From Pedobacter westerhofensis (GTDB lineage: Bacteria > Bacteroidota > Bacteroidia > Sphingobacteriales > Sphingobacteriaceae): DNA of 64,000 nt. Positions 16,370 through 25,748 of the stretch are shown piece by piece. Every line of letters begins with the position of its first letter. Positions within the stretch are counted from its first letter, which is position 1. The stretch spans positions 62,001-126,000 of the forward strand of contig NZ_FXTN01000004.1 of NCBI RefSeq assembly GCF_900182595.1. The letters are read 5' to 3'. The notes beneath the pieces are model-generated. The model saw nothing but the letters and a program-made list of their open reading frames with translations, was not told the DNA's origin and did no database searches. The position numbers and the translations under genes were made by a program.

Positions 16370-17929
16370 CTATTTCATCTTAAATATATGCCGTTTTGCT
16401 TTCCAGGTTGCTTTGCCGTATTCACCAACGCTCAGTTCGCCTTCCATCGTATCGCCGCTGATCTTTCCTGTAAAGAAGGAATGCACACGCGCACCATCAA
16501 GACCAATCGTACTGCGTATGATGATTTCTCCTCCGCTTAACGAACCTGTCAGGTCCCGGGGTCCGAGGCTGCCGGTGTATGTTCCTTGTAGCGTATTGCC
16601 GGATTGCTCAAACATAAAAGTCTGGTATACCGTACTGGCATAAAACTTTGTTTCCACATCCCATTGTCCGCTCAGATCGGCGGATGCCGGCGCATTTTCT
16701 TTTGCTGTGCCAACAGGTTTTGACAGTATTGCGGCAATATAGGCAGCAACTATGTTTGCTTCTCCATCGCTCAGCTGTGAGGAGTTTACGAGTATGCTGT
16801 TTTTCTGATTGGGCTGAAAGTAACTTCCTGCAGCACCCACTGCTATGCGTGGAGTACCGTTCCAGAGCAGGTCCTCTACTTCCTGCCCGCTATAAGATAT
16901 CCTTGCCGGATCCCAAGATACAATCATATCCGGACTTGGGTTTGACCGGCCCTGAGGCTGTTTGATCAGGATGTTCAGGCCTGGTATAGTTTGAAGATGC
17001 CGGGCCATGCGCTCCAGTCGGGTATTCCAGAGTTTCTTTTCACTGGCATGGTCACGCTTGAACCACATCTCGGCTGCTGTCAGCATACCGATTACTTCTT
17101 CGCGGCCTACCTTAAAACCACGCCCAAAGCCATGGTGCGGTCCGGTGTTCATTCTTGCTGCCATAATCAGGTCATGCCGGCCAATGAGCAGTCCGGCACA
17201 CTGTGGCCCACGCAAGTATTTGCCTCCACTATAGGCCACCAGATCAGCGCCCTGTACAATATGCGGGTTTGGGTTTTCCGGGCCTTCGGCGGCAGCATCC
17301 ACGAGAATCGGGATACCCAGCGGTTTAGTAAGCGATGCGATTGCCCTCAGAGATAAAGGGCCATCCTCGGATTCTGCTCCTGAAAGCAGGTAAACCATCG
17401 CCGTTCTTGGCCCCAGTGCAGCCTGCAGCTCGTTGATGTCAGATACCTGAATCATTCTTACCCCAACAGCTTTGCATCCGGCATCATATGCAGAACGGGA
17501 ATAGGAGGTGATCACCACTTCATCTTTCATGCCTTTGAGATTTGGGATCATCCAGATCTTATCCGGATCTCCGCCCGTTACACAACCTGCAGTGGCCGCT
17601 GTGATTGCAGCAGATGCGCCAGCGGTTACGCAGCCGGACTCCGTGCCCATCAGCTCTCCGAGTCTTTTGCCCACACCGTCCATCAGTTCGTCAATTTGTA
17701 CAAATTCATCAATTGCTGCATCCATCGCTGTTCTTACTTCGGGCAATACCTTGCTGGCACCGATCACAGTTACGGTACCCCGTGCATTGATCAGGGGCTT
17801 AACACCAATAGCCTCATATACACTTTTTCTTTTTGGCACAGGAGGGGACATCGCCGCATTTACTGACTGGGGAATGGCAGCAGACACTGGCAGGATGGCC
17901 AGGCTTTTGATTACATCTCTTCTTTTCAT
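16370..17929 (-). CDS. Exported SelA-like PLP-dependent protein with C-terminal beta domain
   Basis: Fold type I PLP enzyme of the SelA/DgaE-like group. Residues 1-25 form a Tat-like signal (KRRDVIKSL, hydrophobic run, VNA). The family opening INARGTVTVIGAS is at 48-59, with CVTAGASAAITAA (phosphate-binding region, 100-112), VDAAAE (Asp211, pyridine-nitrogen ligand) and SGGKYLRGPQ (Lys237, Schiff-base lysine). After about residue 425 a separate domain of some 90 residues (DLSGQWDVETKFYAS to ATWKAKRH) looks like a small beta-barrel. Cytoplasmic SelA-like lyases and aminotransferases normally have neither a signal nor this tail. Export in folded, cofactor-loaded form by Tat would explain the signal. 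The reaction is unknown, perhaps elimination or racemisation of an amino sugar or amino acid. It is divergent from the PQQ dehydrogenase gene. Confidence 0.84.
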   Translation of the reverse strand: MKRRDVIKSLAILPVSAAIPQSVNAAMSPPVPKRKSVYEAIGVKPLINARGTVTVIGASKVLPEVRTAMDAAIDEFVQIDELMDGVGKRLGELMGTESGCVTAGASAAITAATAGCVTGGDPDKIWMIPNLKGMKDEVVITSYSRSAYDAGCKAVGVRMIQVSDINELQAALGPRTAMVYLLSGAESEDGPLSLRAIASLTKPLGIPILVDAAAEGPENPNPHIVQGADLVAYSGGKYLRGPQCAGLLIGRHDLIMAARMNTGPHHGFGRGFKVGREEVIGMLTAAEMWFKRDHASEKKLWNTRLERMARHLQTIPGLNILIKQPQGRSNPSPDMIVSWDPARISYSGQEVEDLLWNGTPRIAVGAAGSYFQPNQKNSILVNSSQLSDGEANIVAAYIAAILSKPVGTAKENAPASADLSGQWDVETKFYASTVYQTFMFEQSGNTLQGTYTGSLGPRDLTGSLSGGEIIIRSTIGLDGARVHSFFTGKISGDTMEGELSVGEYGKATWKAKRHIFKMK

Positions 17930-18076
17930 CGCTAAACTTATTTTTTTTCAGACGGAGCCTGTGATGATTCACAAGGTCAGGGGAGCTCAATATCAGGATT
18001 TTTATTTTCTGTGCAGGTAAAATTTATGATATTGCAGACAGGCAGGAAATAGCGGGGCCGGGATAACGTTTATTCA

Positions 18077-20254
18077 ATGATGGTAATTACAAAAACAAAA
18101 ATCGGATTTATTCTGGCTGCGGTGGCGGTGATCTTAGTGTTTGCAGTGTATCTCTTCGGAAATCAAAACCAGGGCTGGAAGATTTACGGCGGCAGCACTG
18201 AGAATATGAAGTATTCTTCGCTGAAGCAGATCGATACCTCCAATGTAAGGCAACTAAGGGTAGCCTGGGTCTATCATGCTGAAAACAGCGATACTTCCCG
18301 CTATGGCATCATGGAATGCAACCCGATCGTAATTGGCCAGACCCTGTACGGCGTATCTCCGCGGATGAAACTTTTTGCTGTAGATGCAGCCACCGGGAAG
18401 GAAAAATGGCATTTTGACCCTGCAGATTCGCTGAACAACAAAACCTGGCACAGGAACAGCGTTAACATGAACCGGGGAGTATCTTACTGGACTGAAGGTA
18501 ATGACGAGCGGATTATTTACACCGTAGGTCCCATCGTTTTTGAGGTAAATGCCGAAACAGGAAAGCTGATCACTACATTTGGCAAAGATGGCGGCATTGA
18601 TCTCCGGAAAGGGCTTGGAAGGGATGAAAAAGACATGTCAATTTCTCCCACATCACCTGTGCTCATTTATAAGGACTTATTGATCACCAGCGGAGCGGTG
18701 AGCGAGACTACGCCCGGGCATATCAGGGCTTTCGATGTTAAAACGGGTGTACAGAAGTGGATCTTTCATACTGTTCCCTATCCGGGAGAACCAGGATTCG
18801 AAAGCTGGAATGATCCAACTGCTTATCAGCGCATGGGCTCTACCAATGCCTGGTCGGGTTTTAGTCTCGACAGTAAAACCGGACTTCTCTTTGCCGGAGT
18901 AGGGAGTCCTACAAATGATTTTTATGGGGGCGACCGCGCAGGCAAAGGCCTGTACGGAAATTCTGTGGTGGCAATCGATGCTGAAACAGGGAAACTGAAA
19001 TGGCATTTCCAGGCGATACATCACGACGTGTGGGACATGGATATTTCCAGTCCGCCGGTACTGGTTACTCTTCCGCGTGAGGGCAAAAACGTCAATGCTG
19101 TGGTACAGACCACAAAAACAGGTTTAATCTTTGTGTTTGAACGCAACACCGGCAAACCGCTTTTCCCTATTGTCGAACGCAAGGTGCCCACCAATGGTGC
19201 CGTAGCAGGGGAGCAGCTGAGCCCTACGCAACCGTTTCCTGTATGGCCAAAGCCCTTTGTCAGAACGATCATGACAGAAAAAGATCTCAATCGGCTGGGC
19301 AGTGATTCTTCGTATCAGGATATTAAACGGAGGTTCCATACTTACCGCTCAGAAGGTATATACACACCGCCAACCGAAAAAGGAACGATCATTTTGCCAG
19401 GATATGACGGAGGGGCAAACTGGGGAGGCCCGGCCGTAGACCCTGAAACAAATATCCTGTATATCAATGCCAATGAAATGGCCTGGGTGCTGAATATGGT
19501 CAAGGATACCGCTTCAGACCAGAAAGAGATGACCAATCATCAGGCTGCCGCACTGCTTTATAGTAAGAATTGCATGGGTTGCCACGGACCGGAGCGTCTG
19601 GGGGGCGGAGATTATCCCTCGCTGGTTGGTGTCGGCAGCAAATACAGCCCGACCCAGTTTACCGAGCTGTTGTCAACCGGAAGAAGGATGATGCCCGGGT
19701 TTAATCACTTGTCCAGGGATGAAAAACATGCGCTGGCCGCAATGGTTCTGGAGCTGAAAGCCGAACAGCTTAAGCCCTATAAAGGACCGCCAATTGCAAG
19801 TACCACGAAATCATCAAAGCCATCCTTTACCTTCACCGGATATAATAAATTTTTAACAAAAGAGGGCTATCCTGCGATCAGCCCGCCCTGGGGAACGATC
19901 AGTGCTATAGACCTCAATACAGGCAAATATGTATGGCAAGTGCCGTTCGGCGAATTTGAGGAGCTGAAGAAAAAAGGAATCCCTGCCACAGGACGGGAGA
20001 ATTTCGGTGCGCCTGTGGTTACCGCTGGTGGGCTGTTGTTTATCGGGGCCTCGGCCGATGGATATTTCAGGGCCATTGATAAGATGACTGGTAAAACCTT
20101 ATGGAAATACCAGCTTTCGGCAGCTGCGATGTCTACTCCGGCGATTTATGAACTACATGGCAGGCAATACATCGTGATTGCCTGCGGCGGAGCTAAATCT
20201 GGGGGCAAATCGGGGGACGCCTATGTCGCTTTTGCCCTGCCTGAAAAGCATTAG
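18077..20254 (+). CDS. PQQ-dependent dehydrogenase with internal cytochrome c domain
   Basis: A membrane-anchored periplasmic quinoprotein of 725 residues. One TM helix (GFILAAVAVILVFAVYLF) is followed by an eight-bladed propeller with tryptophan-docking repeats such as GKEKWHFD, GKLKWHFQ, GKYVWQVPFG and GKTLWKYQL. A cytochrome c domain is inserted late in the propeller: Cys499-Met-Gly-Cys502-His503, with Met ligand candidates in RRMMPGFNHL. This arrangement is common in Bacteroidota homologues of glucose/alcohol PQQ dehydrogenases. The enzyme would oxidise a sugar or alcohol and pass electrons by haem to the respiratory chain. No PQQ synthesis genes are in the window, so the cofactor may be scavenged. 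The stop lies 3 nt from that of the convergent rpiA. Confidence 0.92.
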   Translation: MMVITKTKIGFILAAVAVILVFAVYLFGNQNQGWKIYGGSTENMKYSSLKQIDTSNVRQLRVAWVYHAENSDTSRYGIMECNPIVIGQTLYGVSPRMKLFAVDAATGKEKWHFDPADSLNNKTWHRNSVNMNRGVSYWTEGNDERIIYTVGPIVFEVNAETGKLITTFGKDGGIDLRKGLGRDEKDMSISPTSPVLIYKDLLITSGAVSETTPGHIRAFDVKTGVQKWIFHTVPYPGEPGFESWNDPTAYQRMGSTNAWSGFSLDSKTGLLFAGVGSPTNDFYGGDRAGKGLYGNSVVAIDAETGKLKWHFQAIHHDVWDMDISSPPVLVTLPREGKNVNAVVQTTKTGLIFVFERNTGKPLFPIVERKVPTNGAVAGEQLSPTQPFPVWPKPFVRTIMTEKDLNRLGSDSSYQDIKRRFHTYRSEGIYTPPTEKGTIILPGYDGGANWGGPAVDPETNILYINANEMAWVLNMVKDTASDQKEMTNHQAAALLYSKNCMGCHGPERLGGGDYPSLVGVGSKYSPTQFTELLSTGRRMMPGFNHLSRDEKHALAAMVLELKAEQLKPYKGPPIASTTKSSKPSFTFTGYNKFLTKEGYPAISPPWGTISAIDLNTGKYVWQVPFGEFEELKKKGIPATGRENFGAPVVTAGGLLFIGASADGYFRAIDKMTGKTLWKYQLSAAAMSTPAIYELHGRQYIVIACGGAKSGGKSGDAYVAFALPEKH

Positions 20255-20257
20255 CGC

Positions 20258-20947
20258 TTAACGCTGTGGTGTCAGTATTTTTACCCCGTCCTGTCCCGCG
20301 ATGATAGCCATTGCGGCCATGCGGTAAAACAGTGAATGCGCCACAACTCCCGGGATCAGTGCAATCTTTGTGTTGAGTTCCTCAAGGGGCAGAAGCGCAG
20401 CGAAATGAATGTCAACGAGATAGTTGCCATGGTCAGAAATTAATGCCCCGTCTTTCTGGCTGCTCATGCGCAGGTTTAAGCTGGCATCAGGGAAATTAAT
20501 GTTCAGGTGCTTCATCACAAAGGGCAAAGCATTGGGAAGTACTTCTATTACCAATGGATAAGTGACGTCCAGTTGGGCTGAAAACTTTCCTGCATCGCCG
20601 ATGAGGATAAATTCATGGGCCATAGCTGCAAGAATCTTTTCAGTCGTATGAATTCCTCCACCGCTTTTTAAAGCATTCAATTCCTCATCAAACTGATCAC
20701 AACCATCAAAATAAAGGTCCAGTTCTTTAATTGTATTTGCCGACTGAAGTCTCAGGCCCTTTTCCAGGATCAGCTTTGCCGTTGTAAAAGATGAGGAAAC
20801 CAGCGTGAGTGTAGAGGCCAGTGCAGGTTCTGCTGCAATCAGGTTGATGAGGTTTGCTATAGTGCTTCCGGCACCCACACCAACGGTTTGTCCTGTCTTG
20901 ATATATTTCATTGCCGCTACGGCCGCTTCCAATTTGTAATCGCTCAT
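20258..20947 (-). CDS. rpiA: Ribose-5-phosphate isomerase A
   Basis: It interconverts ribose-5-phosphate and ribulose-5-phosphate in the pentose phosphate pathway. The start MSDYKLEAAVAAMKYIKTG was chosen because an upstream extension would overlap the BamA-like gene and lacks family similarity. Motifs: GVGAGSTIANLI (phosphate loop), DLYFDGCDQFDEELNALKSGGG (family DGADE...KGGG with Cys/Gln variants) and EKILAAMA. The catalytic Asp and Glu of this segment remain, as does the Lys of ALKSGGG. It has 229 residues, the normal length. The substitutions make it a somewhat divergent RpiA, as seen in Sphingobacteriaceae. Confidence 0.88.
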   Translation of the reverse strand: MSDYKLEAAVAAMKYIKTGQTVGVGAGSTIANLINLIAAEPALASTLTLVSSSFTTAKLILEKGLRLQSANTIKELDLYFDGCDQFDEELNALKSGGGIHTTEKILAAMAHEFILIGDAGKFSAQLDVTYPLVIEVLPNALPFVMKHLNINFPDASLNLRMSSQKDGALISDHGNYLVDIHFAALLPLEELNTKIALIPGVVAHSLFYRMAAMAIIAGQDGVKILTPQR

Positions 20948-21045
20948 AAATGCTGCTGATGTGTTGTTTTCTTCTAAAAAGCCAGAAATATACAGTTCTT
21001 TGGGCTGAATAAAAATCAAATCAGCAACAGAGACGCTGCATTTTT

Positions 21046-22404
21046 TTAAAATGCTTCGTTTAAGCCAAGGAAAAATCCTTTGTTGCCGTAATTTCCAAAT
21101 GCATAATCCAAACACAGATTGGTACGTGTAGCTTTATTAAACAATACGCGTAAACCACCACCACCGCCCGGCTGCCATTTTTCAAAAAGGTTTGTGCCCA
21201 GGTTATCGTTGGCGGTTTGCATGTTAAAGAAGGTAACCCCGCTCAGGAACTTGTTTTTGGTAATCGGAAAGCGGTATTCCAGTTCAGAATAGGAATACTT
21301 GGTACCTTTAAAGTAACCCACAGTATATCCGCGTCCACTTCTGAATCCTGGATCTTTACCACTTCCAGGCAGTTCAAGATAGGGGACTGCACCGCTGATG
21401 AGGTATGAGCCCCAGTTCCAGAAAGCGATTACATGCTCCGGATTGCTGCTGGACAGACTCCAGTATTTTCTGAAATCAGATGTAAATTGAAGTGCATTTT
21501 TTGTACTGCCCATCCAGGTCTGGTTGCCCCTGAAGCCTACATCGGCATAAAGGCCTTTATATGCGCGGTTTTGGTTGTCGCGTGTGGTGTACTGGACGTT
21601 AAAAAGCAGTCCGTTTGACATATAATGATCCGGGTCGAAGCCGTACCGGTCATTATAAATATTGTAAGGGGTAAGATCAGTTGTAGAAACCTTGTCTTCA
21701 ATTTTTCTCCTTACATCAAATGATACACCTCCCCCCACAAACAGGTGCTCATCAATCTGTTTATATACTTTTTCCCTGAAACTGTAGTACTGGGCGTGAT
21801 AAACATAGCCCTTGCGCTCGGGATTGCTCAGCACATGGTCGGCTTCACTGGCATCTGAACCTTCACCGATTCCTAAACCAAAGTCTGGCGTCACAGTTTT
21901 TGCCGCCACCAGGCTTCCCTGAAAGTTCCATTTATTCCCGGGAGTATATACATTATGGTTGATGTAGAAATATAAAATGCCTTTTGTGGTGATGGAAGCA
22001 GATGTTGAGGCTACCGACATCAGTGTATTGGGATCGCTGCCCAGTTTTCTGCCTGCAACGGCCTTGATTCCGATCTGTGCACCGATACTCGGGTTGTAGG
22101 CAATATTGGGGATCACAGTAATACCGGATTTCTTACCGGTTTTGGGCTTGCTTTTCGGATGGGCAATTTTCCGGATAAAATCAGAAATATCATATTGTTT
22201 ATTGATACTGTCCGTTTCTATTTGAGTTTTCTTTGCAACTTTGTCTAACGAATCAGCTTTTATGGAATCAACTGGCAGTGTCTGGCCGAAAGTATAGCTG
22301 CTAAAGCTGATCATCAGCATCAGTAGTACTAACTTATATATGGATTTCCTGCTCAGTTCTGCCTCGCGGTATTGGCCTTGGTAAAATAGATGTTTAGCTT
22401 TCAA
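21046..22404 (-). CDS. BamA/TamA-family outer-membrane barrel protein, copy 1
   Basis: A surface-antigen (D15/Bac_surface_Ag) type barrel of 452 residues with no POTRA repeats. A signal peptide follows a 20-residue polar leader and ends near YTFGQ. A short linker rich in Lys and Pro (KIAHPKSKPKTGKK) leads into about 16 amphipathic strands. The RSGRG motif in the barrel and the C-terminal aromatic residue in GLNEAF fit the Omp85 class. It resembles the protein at 59109-60329: both share PYL(E/D)LP, RSGRG, GLRV and a terminal EAF. It may be a minimal translocator or lipid/protein insertion factor. The gene is upstream of rpiA on the same strand. Confidence 0.82.
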   Translation of the reverse strand: MKAKHLFYQGQYREAELSRKSIYKLVLLMLMISFSSYTFGQTLPVDSIKADSLDKVAKKTQIETDSINKQYDISDFIRKIAHPKSKPKTGKKSGITVIPNIAYNPSIGAQIGIKAVAGRKLGSDPNTLMSVASTSASITTKGILYFYINHNVYTPGNKWNFQGSLVAAKTVTPDFGLGIGEGSDASEADHVLSNPERKGYVYHAQYYSFREKVYKQIDEHLFVGGGVSFDVRRKIEDKVSTTDLTPYNIYNDRYGFDPDHYMSNGLLFNVQYTTRDNQNRAYKGLYADVGFRGNQTWMGSTKNALQFTSDFRKYWSLSSSNPEHVIAFWNWGSYLISGAVPYLELPGSGKDPGFRSGRGYTVGYFKGTKYSYSELEYRFPITKNKFLSGVTFFNMQTANDNLGTNLFEKWQPGGGGGLRVLFNKATRTNLCLDYAFGNYGNKGFFLGLNEAF

Positions 22405-22563
22405 ATCGGGAATCTTTTGTTGAGGTTCAATTTTAACTGATAAAACCCTGAAAGAGCCCTTATTGTTTTAAGCTAAAACCATTAACTTGCCTTGCCGGAA
22501 TTTAACCTGCACAATAGCGTGATTAATTCAGCATCACAGGGCATGTCCGGCAGTATAATCTTT

Positions 22564-23154
22564 ATGGAAATGAATCAGGATAAGGTACCCCTAGTTTTTA
22601 GCAATGCCAGCACAGACTCGCATTTTGATCAGATACTTAGCTTACAACAACAAAATCATTACAGCTCGGTTCCTGCCGGGCAGCAGCAGGACAACGGTTT
22701 TGTATTTGCCAGTCACACCCAGGCACTGCTGAAAAAAATGGCTGCCGTAGTTCCGCAGGTCATCGCGCTCAGCGGAGACCGGGTAGTGGGCTATAATCTT
22801 GCGATGACAAGTGACATGAAGAACGAACTGCCAAGCCTGATCCCAATGTTTGAAGAGTTTGAAAAATGGAAATACAATGGTAAGCCATTAATGGATTATC
22901 AGTTCGTGATAGGAGGGCAGGTTTGTGTTGACAAAGAATTCCGGGGACAGGGGCTGATCAGCAGGCTTTACCAGCAAACGAGGGATAGCGTGCCCGGCAA
23001 TTACCAGTTGTGTGTTACAGAAATCTCCGTCAGGAACCTGACTTCGCTCAAAGCCCATCAGCGTATGGGTTTCGAGATCATCGGTACATACTATGACGGA
23101 ATCGAGAACTGGAACTTAGTGGTGTGGGACTGGCACAGGGCGCAAGAGCTATAG
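22564..23154 (+). CDS. GNAT-family N-acetyltransferase
   Basis: About 196 residues. The acetyl-CoA binding region is GGQVCVDKEFRGQGLISRLYQQTRD (RGQG pyrophosphate loop), followed by the LCVTEISVRNLTSLKAHQRMGFEIIGTY end of the fold, where N-xx-SLKAHQRMGF is the typical GNAT C-terminal motif. An ATG at 22543 and a TTG at 22492 also open this frame; I chose 22564 because the domain begins soon after, but no ribosome-binding site decides it. The substrate is unknown, and the gene appears to be monocistronic between divergent and same-strand neighbours. Confidence 0.82.
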   Translation: MEMNQDKVPLVFSNASTDSHFDQILSLQQQNHYSSVPAGQQQDNGFVFASHTQALLKKMAAVVPQVIALSGDRVVGYNLAMTSDMKNELPSLIPMFEEFEKWKYNGKPLMDYQFVIGGQVCVDKEFRGQGLISRLYQQTRDSVPGNYQLCVTEISVRNLTSLKAHQRMGFEIIGTYYDGIENWNLVVWDWHRAQEL

Positions 23155-23310
23155 CTTTCAGCTTGTCCAGACCTGTACGTTATTGCACAGGCGCTGTTCA
23201 TTAACGAACATTCTGCTATAGTACGGCTATTTAAGTCGCTGATAAATAGTATTTTGGGTACGTATTTTATACTGGCACGCTCTTCGTCCCGCAGAAGCAA
23301 ATATATCATT

Positions 23311-25686
23311 ATGCTGTACCTCAACTTTAAAATCGCCTTAAGGAACATCCTGAAGAAACCCGGGTTTTCACTGATCAATATTGGTGGCCTTGCCATCGGG
23401 CTTTCCTGTTGCCTGATGCTGCTCTTATATGTGAATTATGAACTGGGCTACGATCAACAGTTTAAGGATGTAGAAGATATCTATCTGGCGGAGGTGAACC
23501 TGAAGTTGAACGATGGAATTGTTACCACCGAATCTGTACCTGTCCTGCTTGCCGGAACAGCATTGCAGAGCATTCCGGGAGTTGCTGCTGCGGCGCGTTT
23601 TCAGGGTGACGGACGTCAGATGCTTTTTAGCAGGGCTGAAAATAAATTTAAACTGGAAGCACTGAATGCTGATCCTTCTTTCCTAAAAATCCTGGATTAT
23701 CACTTTCTGCAGGGTGATCCGAATACTGCCTTGAGTACCCCAAATGCTGCGGTGATTACCCGGAGTACGGCCAGTAAATTATTTGGCGGTCAAAATCCAT
23801 TAGGCCAAACCATCAAATGGGACAACCGGGATCTGCTAAAGGTCACAGCGGTGATCGAAGATCTGCCGAAAAATCAAAGTATACAGTTTGATGTGCTGCA
23901 AAGCTGGGCATTTCTGGAGCGGCAAAACCCGGGTATCAAAAACAGCGGCTGGGGTGCCATTAATTGCGGAACTGTTCTCAAACTGAAACCAGGTACATCC
24001 TTTCAGGATGCGGATGCGGCTATGAGGAAGCTGATCCGCAAAGTGGATCCCCAAACGATACTGGAGGCTTTCCTGTTTCCAATGTCAGACCTGCACCTGT
24101 ACGATCATTTTGAAAATGGCAAGTCGGCCGGAGGTAACATTGATACCGTAAGGCTGTTCGTCTTCCTTGCTTTTTGTGTATTGCTGATCGCCAGTATCAA
24201 CTACATGAACCTGTCGACGGCCCAGTCAGAAAAAAGGGCCAAAGAAGTTGGGGTTCGTAAGGCCCTGGGTTCTGACCGTAAAAGTCTAATGGGACAGTTT
24301 TTTATTGAATCACTTTTACTATCCTTCCTTGCAATGGTAATCGCTTTTGCTTTGCTGGAACTGGCTCTGCCATATTTTAACAACTTACTCGATATCTCTA
24401 TCCGGATTGGCTATCAGTCATATCCATTCTGGGCTACACTGTTGGGTCTGGTACTGTTTACCGGCATCCTCGCAGGCAGCTATCCAGCGTTTTACCTGTC
24501 CTCTTTTGCTCCGGTGAAAGTCTTGAAGGGCTTTACCGGCATAGGAAGATCTTCATTGCCTGTCCGCAAAATTCTGGTTGTATTCCAGTTTAGCCTATCC
24601 ATATGCATGATCATCTGTGCGATTGTGATCTACTCCCAGATTCAGTTTGTCAGGAATAAACCGCTGGGTTTTGATCAGAATAATCTGGTGCAGATCGAAC
24701 GTGAGGGGAACTTTCTTCAGCCGGGTAAATTATCCCTGTTGAAATCCGAATTATTTAAATCCGGAGCAATTGTATCCGCTACGGAATATTCCTATGATTT
24801 TACCTCGGGCGGTGGAAATATTACAGGCGACCTGTCCTGGCCTGGAAAGAATATCAAGGACGTCTATTCCATAAACTACAGAAGCATTGGTTATGACTTC
24901 GCAAAAACTGTCGGTGCAAAGATGCTCATGGGAAAAGATCTCAGTCCAGTTTATCCTGAGGATCCCGGCACGGATATCCTGCTGAATGAGGCTGCTTTGA
25001 AGTTAAAGGGATTGAAAAATCCTGTCGGACAAAAGATCAGATGGGGAAATTCAGACATTAGAATTGTAGGAGTGATTCAGGATTATCAGAATATGACCGT
25101 TACCAGTAAACCCCAGCCTACAATCTTCCACTATGAGATTGCGGAAAGTCACAAAATATTGTTGAGGCTCAATCCCGTACAATCTCTTGGTACCTCGGTC
25201 AAATCCATACAGGACATTGCCGCCCGAATCAATCCTGCCTATCCTGTAAATATTGCTTTTATATCAGCTGGAATGGAAGGTAAACTTAAAACCGAAAGGA
25301 TACTTGGCGTATTGTCCAACTTATTTGGGGCTTTCGCAATCCTGATCTCCTGTCTCGGATTACTTGGACTTGCCTTGTATATGGCAGAGCAGCGCCGGAA
25401 GGAAATCAGTATCAGAAAGGTGCTGGGTGCTGACCTGCGAAGTATTCTTCTGCTGTTGAACAGGGACTTTATAAAACTGGTTATTCTCTCCAACATCATT
25501 GCATACCCTGTTGCCTATCTGCTGGCGATCAACTGGCTTCGAAAGTACGATTATAAAGTTGAACTTGCAGTATGGCCTTTTCTTATCGCAGGATCAGTAT
25601 CGTTGCTCATTGCGCTGCTGACGGTCAGTATACAAAGTTTCAAAGTAGCCCGGGCAAATCCTGTTGATGCACTGAGGGCCGATTAA
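23311..25686 (+). CDS. MacB/FtsX-type ABC transporter permease
   Basis: A 791-residue permease with the duplicated Bacteroidota arrangement: TM1 (FSLINIGGLAIGLSCCLMLLLYV) preceded by NFKIALRNILKKPG, a periplasmic MacB_PCD domain, a three-helix FtsX domain (about 280-420), a second TM and periplasmic domain after residue 430 and a final FtsX domain (about 670-790) ending in the family's KVARANPVDALRAD. These proteins handle antimicrobial peptides, lipoproteins or mechanotransmission and need a cytoplasmic LolD/MacB ATPase, which is not encoded next to it. The ATG at 23311 opens the conserved N-terminus; an in-frame TTG at 23254 gives an unlikely leader. Confidence 0.9.
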   Translation: MLYLNFKIALRNILKKPGFSLINIGGLAIGLSCCLMLLLYVNYELGYDQQFKDVEDIYLAEVNLKLNDGIVTTESVPVLLAGTALQSIPGVAAAARFQGDGRQMLFSRAENKFKLEALNADPSFLKILDYHFLQGDPNTALSTPNAAVITRSTASKLFGGQNPLGQTIKWDNRDLLKVTAVIEDLPKNQSIQFDVLQSWAFLERQNPGIKNSGWGAINCGTVLKLKPGTSFQDADAAMRKLIRKVDPQTILEAFLFPMSDLHLYDHFENGKSAGGNIDTVRLFVFLAFCVLLIASINYMNLSTAQSEKRAKEVGVRKALGSDRKSLMGQFFIESLLLSFLAMVIAFALLELALPYFNNLLDISIRIGYQSYPFWATLLGLVLFTGILAGSYPAFYLSSFAPVKVLKGFTGIGRSSLPVRKILVVFQFSLSICMIICAIVIYSQIQFVRNKPLGFDQNNLVQIEREGNFLQPGKLSLLKSELFKSGAIVSATEYSYDFTSGGGNITGDLSWPGKNIKDVYSINYRSIGYDFAKTVGAKMLMGKDLSPVYPEDPGTDILLNEAALKLKGLKNPVGQKIRWGNSDIRIVGVIQDYQNMTVTSKPQPTIFHYEIAESHKILLRLNPVQSLGTSVKSIQDIAARINPAYPVNIAFISAGMEGKLKTERILGVLSNLFGAFAILISCLGLLGLALYMAEQRRKEISIRKVLGADLRSILLLLNRDFIKLVILSNIIAYPVAYLLAINWLRKYDYKVELAVWPFLIAGSVSLLIALLTVSIQSFKVARANPVDALRAD

Positions 25687-25714
25687 ACTTCGAAAGTGCC
25701 GGCAGGAGGGTAGA

Positions 25715-25739
25715 CAGGATAGCCGGATAGGCTGTCCTG
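25715..25739. terminator. Hairpin between convergent genes
   Basis: CAGGATAGCC (25715-25724) pairs with GGCTGTCCTG (25730-25739), including one G-T pair, around a 5-nt loop. It lies between the stops of the FtsX permease and the small acidic protein. No long T run follows on either strand, so termination is plausible but not assured. Confidence 0.45.
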
Positions 25740-25748
25740 CAGAATAAA

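Noticed and set aside
22492..22563. TTG/ATG extension of the GNAT gene
   Set aside because: The extension (NLHNSVINSASQG) has no family similarity and no ribosome-binding site; the domain starts further on.
23254..23310. TTG extension of the FtsX permease
   Set aside because: The Arg/Ser-rich leader precedes the conserved membrane start MLYLNFKIALRN and looks untranslated.
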